A DNA stretch of 64,000 nucleotides from Camillea tinctor (Eukaryota > Ascomycota > Sordariomycetes > Xylariales > Xylariaceae), in contig MU394105.1 in NCBI GenBank assembly GCA_022578605.1, positions 186,001-250,000 on the forward strand. The letters are read 5' to 3'. Position 1 is the first letter of the stretch, and each line of letters begins with the position of its first letter. This document shows, one piece after another, positions 24,059-35,136 of this stretch. The notes beneath the pieces are model-generated. The model had not been told where the DNA came from and did no database searches. It saw only the letters and a list, made by a program, of their open reading frames with translations. Position numbers and translations under genes: made by a program.

Positions 24059-25489
24059 TTACTTAGTCCAAAACCACCCACCCCGCCTATCTCTCTCCCT
24101 ATCCCTATCACTCATCCCGCGTCTCTCTTCCCACTCCTTCTCCCACTCATCTACATCATCACCGCTACTGTCCTTCCGGTCATCACCATCATCATCCTCC
24201 TCCTCCTCCTCCTCTCGGCGAGCACTGCTCTTCTTCCAGGAGAAGCCTGTGGAGGCGTTGAGCCCGGGGGTGGACCAGGACCACGAGCTAGTAGAGCTGG
24301 TCGACGTCTCGCGCGAGACGAGGTTGCCGGCGGCGTCGTAGCGCTCGCGTGTCATAGTCTCGCGGTTCCCGCCGCTGCGCGTGTCGCGCCAGGTGGTAGT
24401 CTTAACGTAGCCGCCGTCGTCGGTGGGGTTCACCGTGGTGACCACGTTCTGATTGCTTGGATCGTGGGCGGGGGCGACGGCGTTGGCGTCAGGGGAGGGG
24501 GAGGTTTCCCGATCCCACGGCTCTGTGGGGTGGGCGGCGTTCTTGTGGTGGTACTCGTTGTGGCGCTTGAACTCGTCGACGTAGCCCGAGAAGCTCTTGA
24601 GGGCCAGGTTTACGGTCGACTTGACAATGTCGAAGAGATCTGGCTCGGCACCCGCCGCCTCCTTGGCATCTTTGGTGGTGTCGTGGTTGCGGTAGGGATC
24701 TAGCCGGCGCAGATAGTCGAACACCTCATCAACTGACCTGGGACCCCGGTATAGGTCCTCCTCCGTGTCCGGTTCGTTCGAGCTCTCTGGATCCTTTTTT
24801 GCCGTGTTCGCTGTCCGTTCCTCAGAAGCGGGCGGGGTCCAGGAAGGCCAAGACCAATGATGAGATGATGGCCAGGCAAAGGGGCTTTCGCGTCGAACTC
24901 CTGCTTGAGGGCGATCAAGTATCCCGTGACGTGGAACAAATACCTTCTCTCTCGGAAAGGCGTCAGGCATGGGAGCGCTTAGAACCCGTTTTTCCCAGGA
25001 AGAGAGAGGAAAGTAGGCTTCCCAAAGTTTCCCCTGCCCTAGTCGACCAACCCAATCACCGAGAGGCAAGCCCGTATCGTGTACGGTTGCGGAAAATAGG
25101 TTGACTAGGGCGGTTCTTTGAATGTCTCCGAGGGACTGGCCGGATCGTACGAGCAAGAGATCTTCGAAAGCATCTCGGAAGGTGAAGTTGTTTTGCAGTT
25201 CCTTGGGTGCATCGCGTGGTATAGGTTGTGGTAGGTTTTGAAGGTTGTATGGTGAATATGGTGAAGTATCGGCCCAGTCATAGACCTGTTCTGCAGTAAC
25301 ATTTTCTTCGTAAGACCCAGACATCCCCTTGGGCTGCTTGGATGCAGCTCCCCCGTTTCCAGGCAGCTCGGTCATCGCATCAGAGTTCTGTGGTCCAACG
25401 AAGGCGTCTATCCCGCGCTTGACGGTACCGTCGACGTTGTGTTTAAAGCGCACAAAGGGATTGTTACTTGGAGAATCGTCACCGGCCAT
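24059..25489 (-). CDS. Conserved-looking fungal protein of unknown function
   Basis: 476 aa, intronless. The ATG at 25489 sits in GCCACCATGG, an ideal start context. The open frame extends nine codons upstream only through a TTG. I do not recognise the family. What can be seen: a start with NPFVRFKHNVDGTVKRGIDAFVG; a mid part with FRDAFEDLLLVRSGQS and a Trp-rich segment (SHHWSWPSWTPP); a helical DLFDIVKSTVNLALKSFSGYVDEF stretch near 300; a beta-hairpin-like YVKTTTWRDTRSGG...RYDAAGNLVSRETS segment near 375-410; and a very acidic patch (EEEEEEDDDGDD) followed by an Arg/Asp/Trp tail. No signal peptide or membrane segment. It diverges from gpi7. Function cannot be inferred. Confidence 0.75.
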   Translation of the reverse strand: MAGDDSPSNNPFVRFKHNVDGTVKRGIDAFVGPQNSDAMTELPGNGGAASKQPKGMSGSYEENVTAEQVYDWADTSPYSPYNLQNLPQPIPRDAPKELQNNFTFRDAFEDLLLVRSGQSLGDIQRTALVNLFSATVHDTGLPLGDWVGRLGQGKLWEAYFPLSSWEKRVLSAPMPDAFPREKVFVPRHGILDRPQAGVRRESPFAWPSSHHWSWPSWTPPASEERTANTAKKDPESSNEPDTEEDLYRGPRSVDEVFDYLRRLDPYRNHDTTKDAKEAAGAEPDLFDIVKSTVNLALKSFSGYVDEFKRHNEYHHKNAAHPTEPWDRETSPSPDANAVAPAHDPSNQNVVTTVNPTDDGGYVKTTTWRDTRSGGNRETMTRERYDAAGNLVSRETSTSSTSSWSWSTPGLNASTGFSWKKSSARREEEEEEDDDGDDRKDSSGDDVDEWEKEWEERRGMSDRDRERDRRGGWFWTK

Positions 25490-26157
25490 GGTGGCGCCAC
25501 TTCTGTAATATGTCAAGTCTCTAAGTTAGTGAGCTCCGGCCAACCCGCAGATAGGATAGGTAGATATATAGGTAGATATATAGGTAGATATATAGGTAGA
25601 TATAGCGTATCAACGAAGATGTTATATATGTATGAAGCACGTTAGATAATTATGCAGGACCAGCTGTCGATGGAAAATAAAAAAGTATAGGAAGGGGAGA
25701 TGATGAATGGAAGTTCTTATGTAGTTGTTTGAGAGTGGGATGATAAAAGCTTCGAGGATTGCGGGGCAGAAGTAAATCGAATGGTATACCCAAGCTGCCA
25801 AGGGTAGCAGTAGGTTAGTGTAGTACGGTACGGTAAGATCCACAATCCTGCATGACCTTTACCTTTACACTAACGCTAATCAGCATAAGCAGGGGTCCGC
25901 CAAGCAGCGATTTAAACTCAAAAAGCCAATCGTGCATTGAACTGAACTTTAGGTTACAACACTTGTCCTTCATCAAATACATGCTCTTATTCCCACAAGA
26001 CATAAGCTAGAATGAATGAATAGATGGTCCGTATTTCTTCCCCTTTTACTCTTCCTCTTCTTTCTTTCTTTCTTTCTTTCTCCTCTTCTTCTTGGCCTAT
26101 GATTGAACTTGAAATCTCCATTCGTCCATCGAGGGGTTTTTAATAAAAGTGTTGGAC
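25490..26157. promoter_or_regulatory. Shared divergent promoter region (unknown gene / gpi7)
   Basis: 668 bp between the two divergent starts. It holds a perfect 12-bp tandem repeat of about 3.8 units (GGTAGATATATA) at 25559-25604 and a TTTC microsatellite near 26060. No ORF of interest. Confidence 0.6.
25559..25604. repeat. 12-bp tandem repeat, about 3.8 copies
   Basis: GGTAGATATATA repeated without mismatch, ending 70 bp upstream of the start of the unknown minus-strand gene. Short minisatellite in a promoter region. Confidence 0.9.
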
Positions 26158-29146
26158 ATGCACCGTCATCATGTCTTCCCACTCTCGACTGTTCTTCTTG
26201 TCGCAGCCAACTTGCTTATACCCGCCGCCATCTTGATCTTCGCGACTGGTTTCTTTCCTTACAAGCCCTTTTTACCAGGCCTTGCTCGGTATGAGAACCT
26301 GGAATATGGATCGCCTCCTAATGCGCCGTTCGATCGGCTGATATTCATGGTTGTCGATGCCTTGCGCAGGTGTGTGTTGTTATTGTTGCTGATGCGTCTT
26401 CTCTCTACTCCCGACTATGGCTTATAAATGACTTATATAGTGACTTTGTATATGCCGACGGTTCTGGCTTTGAATTCACCCAAAGGTCAGTAACCTAGAT
26501 TTTCTAAGTAGAAGTAGACATATCACTTATTATCTACCTCCCTGCTTATGTGTAGTTTAATTTCCAATGGCGTCGCTATCCCCTTCACGGCCCATGCGAC
26601 ATCGCCTACCATCACCATGCCGCGTATCAAAGCCATGACTACCGGTTCAACGCCGTCTTTTCTCGATGCTATTCTGAGCTTTGATGAAGCCGATACTTCT
26701 TCCACTCTCGCTTCCCAAGACACTTGGCTTGCGCAAATGAAAGCCAAGGACACCGGCAAGCTCATTATGTATGGCGATGACACGTGGCTGAAGCTATTCC
26801 CCGGCATTTTCGACAGAGCGGAGGGCACATCAAGTTTCTTCGTTTCCGACTTCACTGAGGTAGACAACAACGTCACTCGACATATAGACGGCGAGTTGCG
26901 CAACCATGATTGGAACACCATGGTGCTTCATTACCTTGGATTGGATCATATCGGCCACAAGGCCGGTCCCCGGAGTCCCAACATGGTTCCGAAGCAGAGG
27001 GAAATGGACGGCATAGTTCGTAAGATATATGAAGCTATGGAAACGGAACCGCACCTGCAGTCGACCTTGCTCGTTTTTTGTGGTGACCATGGTATGAATG
27101 ATGCTGGTAACCATGGCGCGTCGTCTCCCGGCGAGACATCAGCGGCTCTAGTTTTTGTATCGCCCAAATTGAAGGCCATCTCTAAGGGTCTCAAAGCCCC
27201 GGTCCCATTCGCCGACGACTTTCAATACTACAGCGTTGTTGAGCAATCTGATCTCGCACCTACCCTTGCCGCTTTGCTAGGTTTCCCCGTACCAAAGAAT
27301 AGCCTAGGTTCTTTCATCTTAGACTTTTTACCGTTTTGGCCACAGGGTGTGTTGTCCTTATCCATTAAAAACCCTCCTTTGACTGATGAAAAGACTATCA
27401 AGTGCACGACCAATTCCAAATTCTCATGCGTAATGCAAGGCAAATCCATGATATCATCACAGCAACTCTAGGCAGCTCACCTACTGGTGGCCAGTTAGAT
27501 GAAAAATTATGTCTCAATCCTGCTTCAACTTCTGAGAGACTCATCTGTGAATGGCAAAAAGTCAGTACAGCCGCTCAGAGAGCGATAGAGTCATCCAATC
27601 CAGATAGTAGTTGGACTATGGACGTGTCAAAGGTTTGTAACTGTGCCTTGATATCATCCCTGAGCCAGGTCATACTGACCATTAATAGTGGCTTTTAGAC
27701 GCGCAGAATTTAATGAGTAGCATGGCTAGCAACTACAATATGGACAGACTAATGGCCGGCGGAGCGACGGCAGCAGTTGCTTCAGTTGTAGGAATTAGTG
27801 CCATAGCATCAGCTGGCATAGACCCCCGAAGTCTAGGGTCATTCGCACTTATCACTGTCTTGTATGGCATCATGATGTTTGCAAGCAGTTATGTGGAAGA
27901 AGAACAACATTTCTGGTACTGGAGCACATCAGCCTGGCTATTTTATCTAGCACTCAAAAAGTGAGTGCCGTCTACTCTTCCGCTCAGAGTACCCGGGTAC
28001 TAACTGATCAGCAGGACGTCTAAGACACCACGTAGTTCTCTTCTTGTCGTTTTCGTCGGCCTTGGAATTATGCGACTCCTCAGAAGTTGGAATCAAACTG
28101 GACAGAAATTTGCTGGCGAACCCGACATTGTCACTATGTTTCTCGCAATGAGCCCAGCACTTCTTTGGGGGCTCGTGCTGGCAAGTTACGGCATGGTGTC
28201 ATGGCAGCTGTTCGACGACCTACAGGGCATACCGACAACTATCTCGGGCTCCATTGTAGCAGGCCTTGTGACATCCGCTCTATCCTTCAAGCTCGCTTTC
28301 ACCAACGAGGACGCACCTGAACTAGTTGTTGGCCTTGCTAAAACCGTTGTTCACATGTTTGATGGCCCCTCCCTTGTGACAAGGGCTCGCGCCGTTTTCC
28401 TAGGCATCGGACTCACTACGCTATACCCAGTATATCTGTTAGCAACACGGCCAAACAAACTCTCCAGGACTCAAGGTACGTTGTTTCATGCCGCCCTAGC
28501 TGGATGCCTACTTAAATTAGTATCTATTCGCTTACATTAGCCATCGCGCTTTTCCCCTTTTTTAGCCATAAGAACACTTCACCACCTCTACACGCTCTTT
28601 GCGCTCACGCAATCACGCGCGACCAATGCGCCGCTATACCTGCTCTTTCAAGGACTTTACCAACTCCTCAAGGTCTTACATCTAGACCCAACGGAGGTCA
28701 CTACTTCGGTGCTGCTCTTGCAGTTTGCCTCTTTCTTTGCCGCGGGCGGCTCCAACGCTATCTCCGGTGTCGACCTCTCGAGCGCCTACAACGGTATCGC
28801 CGATTTTGACGTGTTTGCTGTTGGTGTACTCACTTTCTTGAGCAACTGGGCGGGCCCCGTGTGGTGGACCTCGGCAGCAAATATGCTACTACTTCAGGGG
28901 CGGGAACGAGATGATGCAGGGGAGCGAGGGGCAGGGGGTTTCGCGGGACATATGGCGCTCTTGACGGCGTTTGTGGCACTCAGCCTCGGCTTCGTTATGG
29001 CTGCTTGTACAGCGCTGCGAACACATCTGTTCATATGGACGGTATTCTCCCCGAAGTACCTCTACAGTATGGCTTGGAGCCTAGGACAACACCTCGTGGT
29101 GAATGTGGGGCTTGGGGGCCTGCTGTACTGGCTTGGGTGCGAGTGA
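26158..29146 (+). CDS. gpi7: GPI ethanolamine phosphate transferase 2 (Gpi7/Las21)
   Basis: ER multispanning enzyme that adds ethanolamine phosphate to the second mannose of GPI anchors. Seven exons: 26158-26369, 26441-26485, 26556-27346, 27403-27632, 27689-27960, 28015-28475 and 28566-29146, giving 863 aa. An N-terminal signal anchor (VLLVAANLLIPAAILIFATGF) precedes an alkaline-phosphatase-fold luminal domain: LIFMVVDALRSDF (metal and nucleophile region), GFEFTQSLI, DTWLKLFPG, LGLDHIGHKAG, and FCGDHGMNDAGNHG (metal ligands). The C-terminal half has many membrane spans and ends with the family motif THLFIWTVFSPKYLYSMAW. The junction exon 3 to exon 4 (WPQ to HDQFQILMRNARQI) is the least certain, with a GTGTGT donor and an AAG acceptor. 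All other junctions restore conserved sequence. Exon 2 is only 45 nt. Confidence 0.92.
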
Positions 29147-29791
29147 AGAAATAAAATAGATAAAGAAGATTCGGATTCGAAGTTCGAAATGTCCTTTAGT
29201 AGAGGGCATAATAGATGCCGTCTTATTCGTAGAGTTTTATTTAGAGGGTATAAACTTTTATTTTACACTTAGGAGCCTTTCCCTCCTTTTCCTTGTTGAT
29301 ACTCATGGGTCATATTGGAGAAATCGATATCTATAAAGAAGGTCGCAGCCTTTAGATCTTAGAATCTACATCATCTATCTTACCTTTTCTAATACTTTAC
29401 TTAAAATACCTAGGCGGTGTGTTGTTCCTCAAGCAGTCAGTTGGAGGATGTACGTGCCAACAAAGAGATCCTTACATCATGTGCAACGGAAACAACTTAC
29501 ATCCAACTCCGAGATACGTTTCAACACCCTAGTACCCGGGAGATACTTAGAGTGTGAAAATACGTTTACAAATTCCCCGTGGCGAGGTTCCACATAAAAC
29601 CATGTGTGATGGTTAGTCCGTGATGTTGGTTTAAAAGGAAGTCTATGTTCTCGTGACTCGTTAGTGAGTATATAACGCGTAGGAAGTCAAAACCATACTT
29701 GTTCCTTTACGACTGATTTTCCTCATTACACGATCGACATTCCAATGGATAGATAGACTACGTGAAGACAAGCCAAAAGATCACCGCCTCG
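29147..29791. other. Intergenic region
   Basis: About 645 bp between gpi7 and the next plus-strand gene. AT-rich, with a CCTAGG motif at about 29409. No ORF or RNA gene recognised. It presumably holds the promoter of the gene at 29792. Confidence 0.65.
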
Positions 29792-31155
29792 ATGCACAAC
29801 ATGGGGCCCTCTATTCGATTCGAGTTGGGACCGCCTAGTATAATTGGAAAGGGACAAGTGTTTCCCTGGCCAATAATCGTCAGTAGAGAAACATTCGACC
29901 AGAGTGAGTCTCTTGAACTGTTTCTCCTTGACAGTTATGGTCAACGTGAAGCCAAAGAATATAAGAGGGTTATAAAACGCTATGGCGATACCATATTTGC
30001 TATTTACTCGTCCGTTAAAATTCCCGATTTCGGCTCTTATAGATTTGCTGTACGGACCGTATTCGAATCAAAACATACGCTCACTGTGCTAGAGTCTTTA
30101 AGCGATCAGTTCGAAGTAGCTTCACGTGTAACTGAGTGCCCGGAACTAGGTATTATCCCCATCCCATCCTCGCCCCTCTTGTTAGAAACCGAGGTTAGGC
30201 TTGCTCAACTCACTTAACCAAAGTCCTAGCTAACTGAGTATATAGCATCCGAGAAAGTAGCTCTAGTGAACGGATTATGCACAACAAGGTTCATTAAGCC
30301 TCGTTACCCTCTGATCACAAAGTTGTCCTTCGTGTGCCAACCAGTCATAAATCCTAGGCCTGACGGGTGCTTTATGGAATTAGCCATAGTGCGAGTCGAA
30401 CACTGGCCCAAAAATTTATATCAGAACTTCGTGGTGAAACTCGAGATTGTAGGGTCGGGCCATGGCAAACCGAACAGCAGACCGGAACTCTTGGGTACCT
30501 GTGAACGTCCCCTCAAGACTCTCGCAGGCGACAATCCTGAACAGAGCAATCACGATGTAGAGCTACCATATAGGTATGCAGTTTTTAGTGATATACGCAT
30601 CCAAGTGAGTCAAGAGACATGGATATATAAGCTCCGTGCGTCTGTGCAACAGGAGGGCAGCGTAGACCTTGTTGCAGTAGCTCCCTCATCTACGTTCACG
30701 TTGCCTCAACTAGTCATGTCCCCCCCAAATGGACGTAAGTTGTTCCATAAGCTTTTTTCTTCATGTTCTCCTCTCTCTTCCTTTTAACACCTTTTCTTCC
30801 CCCTTTTCTTCCCCCTTTTCTTCTTCTTCTTTTAGAACTTACAAACTGACTAGTTTATCTTCTAGCAATCATGCGCCATGAAACTTTGTTGACGCTCTTT
30901 CAAGTGCTCGGCAGGAATATAAATTATTTCAGTTATCATGAAGAACGGGTGGAGGAGAGCGCAGATGACGTGAGGAAGCTTTGGGGGCCTCTTAACCCCC
31001 TGCCGCGTGTGGGAAAAGACCCATGCGCACCGAATACCACCACAGAGGTCCATATAGACGATTATGAGGTTCTTGGGAAAGTTACGGATGACCCTGAAAG
31101 GAGCGACTTGAGGATGGAAGAGGTAGATGAATGGGTTGAGGTAGAAAGCACATGA
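29792..31155 (+). CDS. Unknown protein with two tandem velvet-like repeats
   Basis: My model has exons 29792-30149, 30246-30734 and 30866-31155 (378 aa). The second intron is firm (GTAAGT donor, TCTAG acceptor, frame kept). The first is not: the branch point CTAAC near 30232 and the TATATAG acceptor at 30245 are good, but the donor could be GTATTA at 30150 or another nearby. Two domains of about 110 residues resemble each other. Domain 1 has IFAIYSSVKIPDFGSYRFAV then SDQFEVASR. Domain 2 has RYAVFSDIRI...WIYKLRASV then SSTFTLPQ. This order (strand, 'FS-x-[IV]-x-[IV]', 'Y-[RK]-[FL]', then 'S-x-x-F-x-[VL]') is reminiscent of the second half of velvet domains (VeA/VelB/VosA). The tail (about 290-378) has an NTTTEVHIDDYEVLG stretch and a final acidic DEWVEVEST. 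No signal peptide. The velvet relation is inference. It could be an unrelated beta-sandwich. Confidence 0.6.
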
Positions 31156-32303
31156 GAGTGAGTTCCGGGGGCAAAAAAAGTAGCAGGACAATGCTACACA
31201 GTTCAACGACAACGATAACGGCAACGATGCCCTCGAGTTGTTACATAGATGCCTACAGTATATGAAAGGGATGTGAATGGTGGAGATAGAACTCAACACG
31301 CGAGAACTCGAACTACCCTAACCCAATAATTAAGGTACCTATCGCTTTTTTTTTTTTTTTTTTTTTGGCTGGCTGGCTGGCTTTTCTGCTTTAGGATAGA
31401 TAGTCTCAAATAGAAGCTTTCTTTTGTTTCAATGTTTGTGTGATTGATAAAGTAAACTACCTACAATTATGTAGTAATATAGATCGGTTGAGAGATTCGA
31501 ACTTGTCTTAGGTACTGTATATGTGCAGTATATATGTAGTATATGGTTCTGCGTTGAGTCTTGCAACCAACATAAGAAAGTAGGGATTTGTAAAAAGGTA
31601 CCTAGGTTAGGTAACTTAGATAATTATCTACTTACTGTTTAAGTCGCAAGGTTACTGCTGATAGGGTACTGATAGGCTACTAATAGGTTACTTTCCTTTT
31701 ATGGTGCTTGTTCCATTAAGCTCGGACCTGGACCAATCTCACTTCGATCTCGTGGAACGTGACTTAGAACGTTTTCATTTGCATGATAATCGAGAATTCA
31801 GAATTGCCCATCGCATAGCAAACGCAAAACACTACTAGGCTTGTTCTTTTTTAGCGTGACTGCTCCCACGGGAGCGACTGTTCTGATTGCGTACATTGGA
31901 AGGTTTCACGTGTACCTATGTGCCTTCTGTATAACTTGAACATCCTCATGGTACTTCTTCGAAGTAGTACCTATTATTGATATAGAATTATGTAGTATTC
32001 AACTAATTTGGTATACTTCCAATGTATTATTTACTTCGTGCCTCGGACAGGCAATCATTCGTTAGAGTGTAAATCGATTTTGGTTATGTGTTTCATTTTG
32101 AAGCTATATCAACTTATTATTGCAGAATATCGAGAGCGAGCCCAACATTGTGAGTCAATATTGATTTAACCTACATATCTGAGGTATATCAACTACACAC
32201 TAAAACATGCACACACCAAGACAGCCCCCTCTGCCCCTCTAAAGAACACACTTACACAGACCTAACCCACTGTGGAGTATAAGTCGTATAGTGATTGCAT
32301 GTA
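31156..32303. other. AT-rich intergenic region with simple repeats
   Basis: No gene seen. Contains a 21-base poly-T run (31346-31366) directly followed by four GGCT units (31367-31382), and a CCTAGG-containing palindromic motif near 31600. Short ORFs only. Confidence 0.65.
31346..31382. repeat. Poly-T followed by (GGCT)4
   Basis: 21 T residues and then four tandem GGCT units. Compound microsatellite in the 3' region of the velvet-like gene. Confidence 0.9.
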
Positions 32304-32666
32304 CATATGCCGGGATTATTCCAGTATGTGGAGTCGAAAAGTAGCCTTCTTGTTTTTATTGGCTGCAGCAGTATTCAGGTATCAACTCACTTACATTACT
32401 AGGAAATGTACATACTTATGCTTACCTTAATAAGGTGAACGTCTTTTTTTTTTATTTTTTTCTCTTTTTTTAAAAAACATGCACAACACTACGTTTTACG
32501 CCGTATAAAGCCTATATAAGCCTAATTTTTAAAAGTTTTATTATATGTAAGTTATATGTATCCCTTCTAACAAAATAACTGAATAAGTACCTTCATTGCT
32601 GCTGCAGCCAATCAAATTAAGAAGGCTGCATTTCGACTCCACATACTGGAATAATCCCGGCATATG
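32304..32666. mobile_element. 363-bp MITE with long terminal inverted repeats
   Basis: The left end (CATATGCCGGGATTATTCCA and about 48 more bases, 32304-32371) is found as its reverse complement at 32597-32666. The outer 36 bases are identical, and the inner part (through GGCTGCAGCAG) has a few mismatches and one small indel. A TA flanks both ends (32302-32303, 32667-32668). The centre has no ORF and is T-rich. The features fit a non-autonomous Tc1/mariner-type MITE. It shares no end sequence with the fold-back element at 5567, so this is a second family. Confidence 0.8.
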
Positions 32667-33373
32667 TAAAGGGAAGAAAAGAAGAAGAAAAAAGGTACCT
32701 AGACATGTACTGGCAGAGGTACATCCAATCAAGGTATCGCAGGATGTGGGGCATTTCCCTATTTGGGCAGCTCGTGTGATTTACAGCCAATCAGCTTCTT
32801 CAATTCCACCTCTTCCAAGAGTTCCTAATCTCTTTTCAATACTCCCAAGACTCCCTCTGGTCCTCCTTTTTCTACACATACTTGTTTCTCCCTTCTCCCT
32901 TCTTTTTCCATAGACAAACTTTCCATCTTTCTCTTTTTTTCTTCTAGCCTTTGTAATTAATTTGCATTGGGGGAATATCTGACGTTTCTTGGTCTCGTCG
33001 CCTTGTCCATCCAACTTCAACCACACTCCTTGAATATCAACAATAATTTATTTCTTCGCACGCTCTCTCGATCCACACGATTGCATATTACGGTTTTGGA
33101 AGCCTCGATACCAAGAGTGACTCCATACCCAGAAGGTACTTGCGCCTCTCCTATTTCCCTATTCAACCTCGTCAAATCTCTCGAGTCCCCACGGGTGCCG
33201 GTTTCTCATCTATTATTCCAGATTTCTCAACTGTCCTTCCTTTGACACAGCATACACAATCACAGCCCGAGGTTGACCTCGAAGTGATATTAATATATTC
33301 CGTACACGGAACCTCCAAAACACAAACATCATCCTTTTAGAGTATTCGACAAGTGAAATACATTGGCGACAAG
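32667..33373 (+). promoter_or_regulatory. Promoter and leader of the GH72 gene
   Basis: About 700 bp of pyrimidine-rich DNA (CTTTTTC/TCTCTCT tracts at about 32860-32950) followed by an A/C-rich leader just before the GH72 ATG. Such tracts are usual upstream of strongly expressed fungal genes. The MITE forms the left border of this region. Confidence 0.5.
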
Positions 33374-35136
33374 ATGGTTGTTCTACGCTCTGCCTTGACG
33401 GCCTCTCTGCTGGCCTCGTCCGCCGCTGCCCTGGACCCTATCGTCATGAAGGTACGTAATCCAGCCGTGTTGTAAGGGCACAAGCTGGTCTAGCGATCCC
33501 CAACTGAGGCCCGTACTAACTTGGGATGTGACGCGTAGGGTACCAAGTTCTTCACCAAGAGCGATGGAAAGCAGTTCTATATCAAGGGTGTTGCTTACCA
33601 GCAGGACACCAGCGGTGCTGGTGGTGAGACCACCGGCACTAAGTACAAGGACCCTCTGGCCGATGAGACTTCGTGCAAGCGTGATGTCCCCCTTCTGAAG
33701 AACGCGGGTGTCAACACGATCCGAACCTACGCCATCAACCCCGATGCCGACCACGATGCCTGCATGAAGCTGCTGGATGATGCCGGTATCTACGTCATTG
33801 CTGATCTGGGTGAGCCCGCTGTCTCGATCAACCGTGACAGCCCTGCGTGGAACATCAAGCTCTTTGACCGTTACAAGGGCGTCATCGACAACCTGGCCAA
33901 GTACGACAACGTTATCGGTTTCTTCTCCGGTAACGAGGTTACCAACAACAACACAAACACCGATGCCTCGGCTTTCGTCAAGGCTGCTACCCGTGACACC
34001 AAGAAGTACATCGCCGACAAGCAGGCGAACGGTGGCCGATGGATGGGTGTTGGATACGCCGCCAACGACGACTCGGAGATCCGTGCTAACATGGCTCACT
34101 ACTTCAACTGCGGTAACCAGGATGAGGCCATCGACTTCTGGGGCTACAACATCTACTCTTGGTGCGGTGACAGCAGCTTCACCAAGTCTGGCTACGACGT
34201 CCAGGTTGACTTCTTCTCCAACTACTCGGTCCCCGTTTTCTTCGCTGAGTACGGCTGCAACAGCGATGGTGCTGATGGCCGTAAGTGGGACGACACTACT
34301 GCTCTGTACTCCGACCAGATGACCGGTGTCTTCAGCGGTGGTATCGTCTACATGTACTTCCAGGAGGCCAACGACTACGGTCTAGTCGAGCTCAACAACG
34401 GCAAGGCCACCGAGATGGACAACTTCAAGGTCCTCGCCACCAAGCTCAACAAGGTCGACCCTACCACCGTTGACATGAGCAGCTACACCCCCAGCAACTC
34501 GCCCGCCTCCTGCCCCCCCATCAGCGACAGCTGGAAGGTTACCGGTGCTCTCCCGCCCACCCCCGACAGCGACCTCTGCGACTGCATGTACAAGTCCCTG
34601 TCTTGCGCTCCCGCTGATGACCTGGCCGAGAAGGACTTCGGCGAGATCTTCGGCTACATCTGCTCCCAGGACCCCGACGCCTGCGCTGGCATTAAGTCTG
34701 ACACCGCCTCCGGCGTCTACGGCCCCTACCTCGGCTGCAACCCCAAGGAGCAGCTCGGCCACGTCCTCGACGCCTACTACCAGAACCAGAACAAGGCCAG
34801 CACTGCCTGCGACTTCGACGGCGCTGCCAAGGTTGTCTCGAGCCCTACCGTCGACTCTTCGTATGTGTTTTATCCTCCCCCTTTCTAGTCTCCCTGAGAT
34901 ATAACCCGCTAACTTGATATTCTAGTTGCGAATCTCCTCTCGCTAGCGCCAGCAGCGCCGTGAAGGTCGCTGCCACTGCTACCGCTGCCGCCGCCTCCTC
35001 CGGCTCTGGCTCCAGCAGCTCCGACAGCGCCAGCGCCGCTAACCGCGTGGGCTCCTTCATGACCGTTGGCCAGATGGCTGCCGGTGCTTACATGCTGGCT
35101 GCCATGGGTGTCGGTGCTGCCATGGTCGCCTTCTAA
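33374..35136 (+). CDS. GPI-anchored 1,3-beta-glucanosyltransferase (GH72, Gas/Gel type with X8 module)
   Basis: Cell-wall enzyme that cuts and re-joins 1,3-beta-glucan chains. Exons 33374-33451, 33539-34860 and 34926-35136 give 536 aa. Signal peptide: MVVLRSALTASLLASSAAA. GH72 domain at about 24-330: KGVAYQQD, NTIRTYAINP, acid/base E159 in FFSGNEVTNNN and nucleophile E263 in VFFAEYGCN. The X8/CBM43 Cys-rich module at about 370-460 starts DLCDCMYKSLSC and ends CDFDGAA, which places the protein in the X8-containing subgroup (yeast Gas1, Aspergillus Gel4 type). A Ser-rich linker and a hydrophobic end (MAAGAYMLAAMGVGAAMVAF) form the GPI signal. Intron 2 has a GCTAAC branch point. Codons end strongly in C, which suggests high expression. 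A long antisense ORF here is a codon-bias shadow. Confidence 0.96.

Noticed and set aside
31480..31500. Possible tRNA B box (GATTCGAAC on one strand)
   Set aside because: The surrounding bases cannot form the T-arm stem and there is no A box at the right distance.
33383..34099. 238-codon minus-strand ORF in the GH72 gene
   Set aside because: Shadow of the strongly C-ending codons on the sense strand; no motif.
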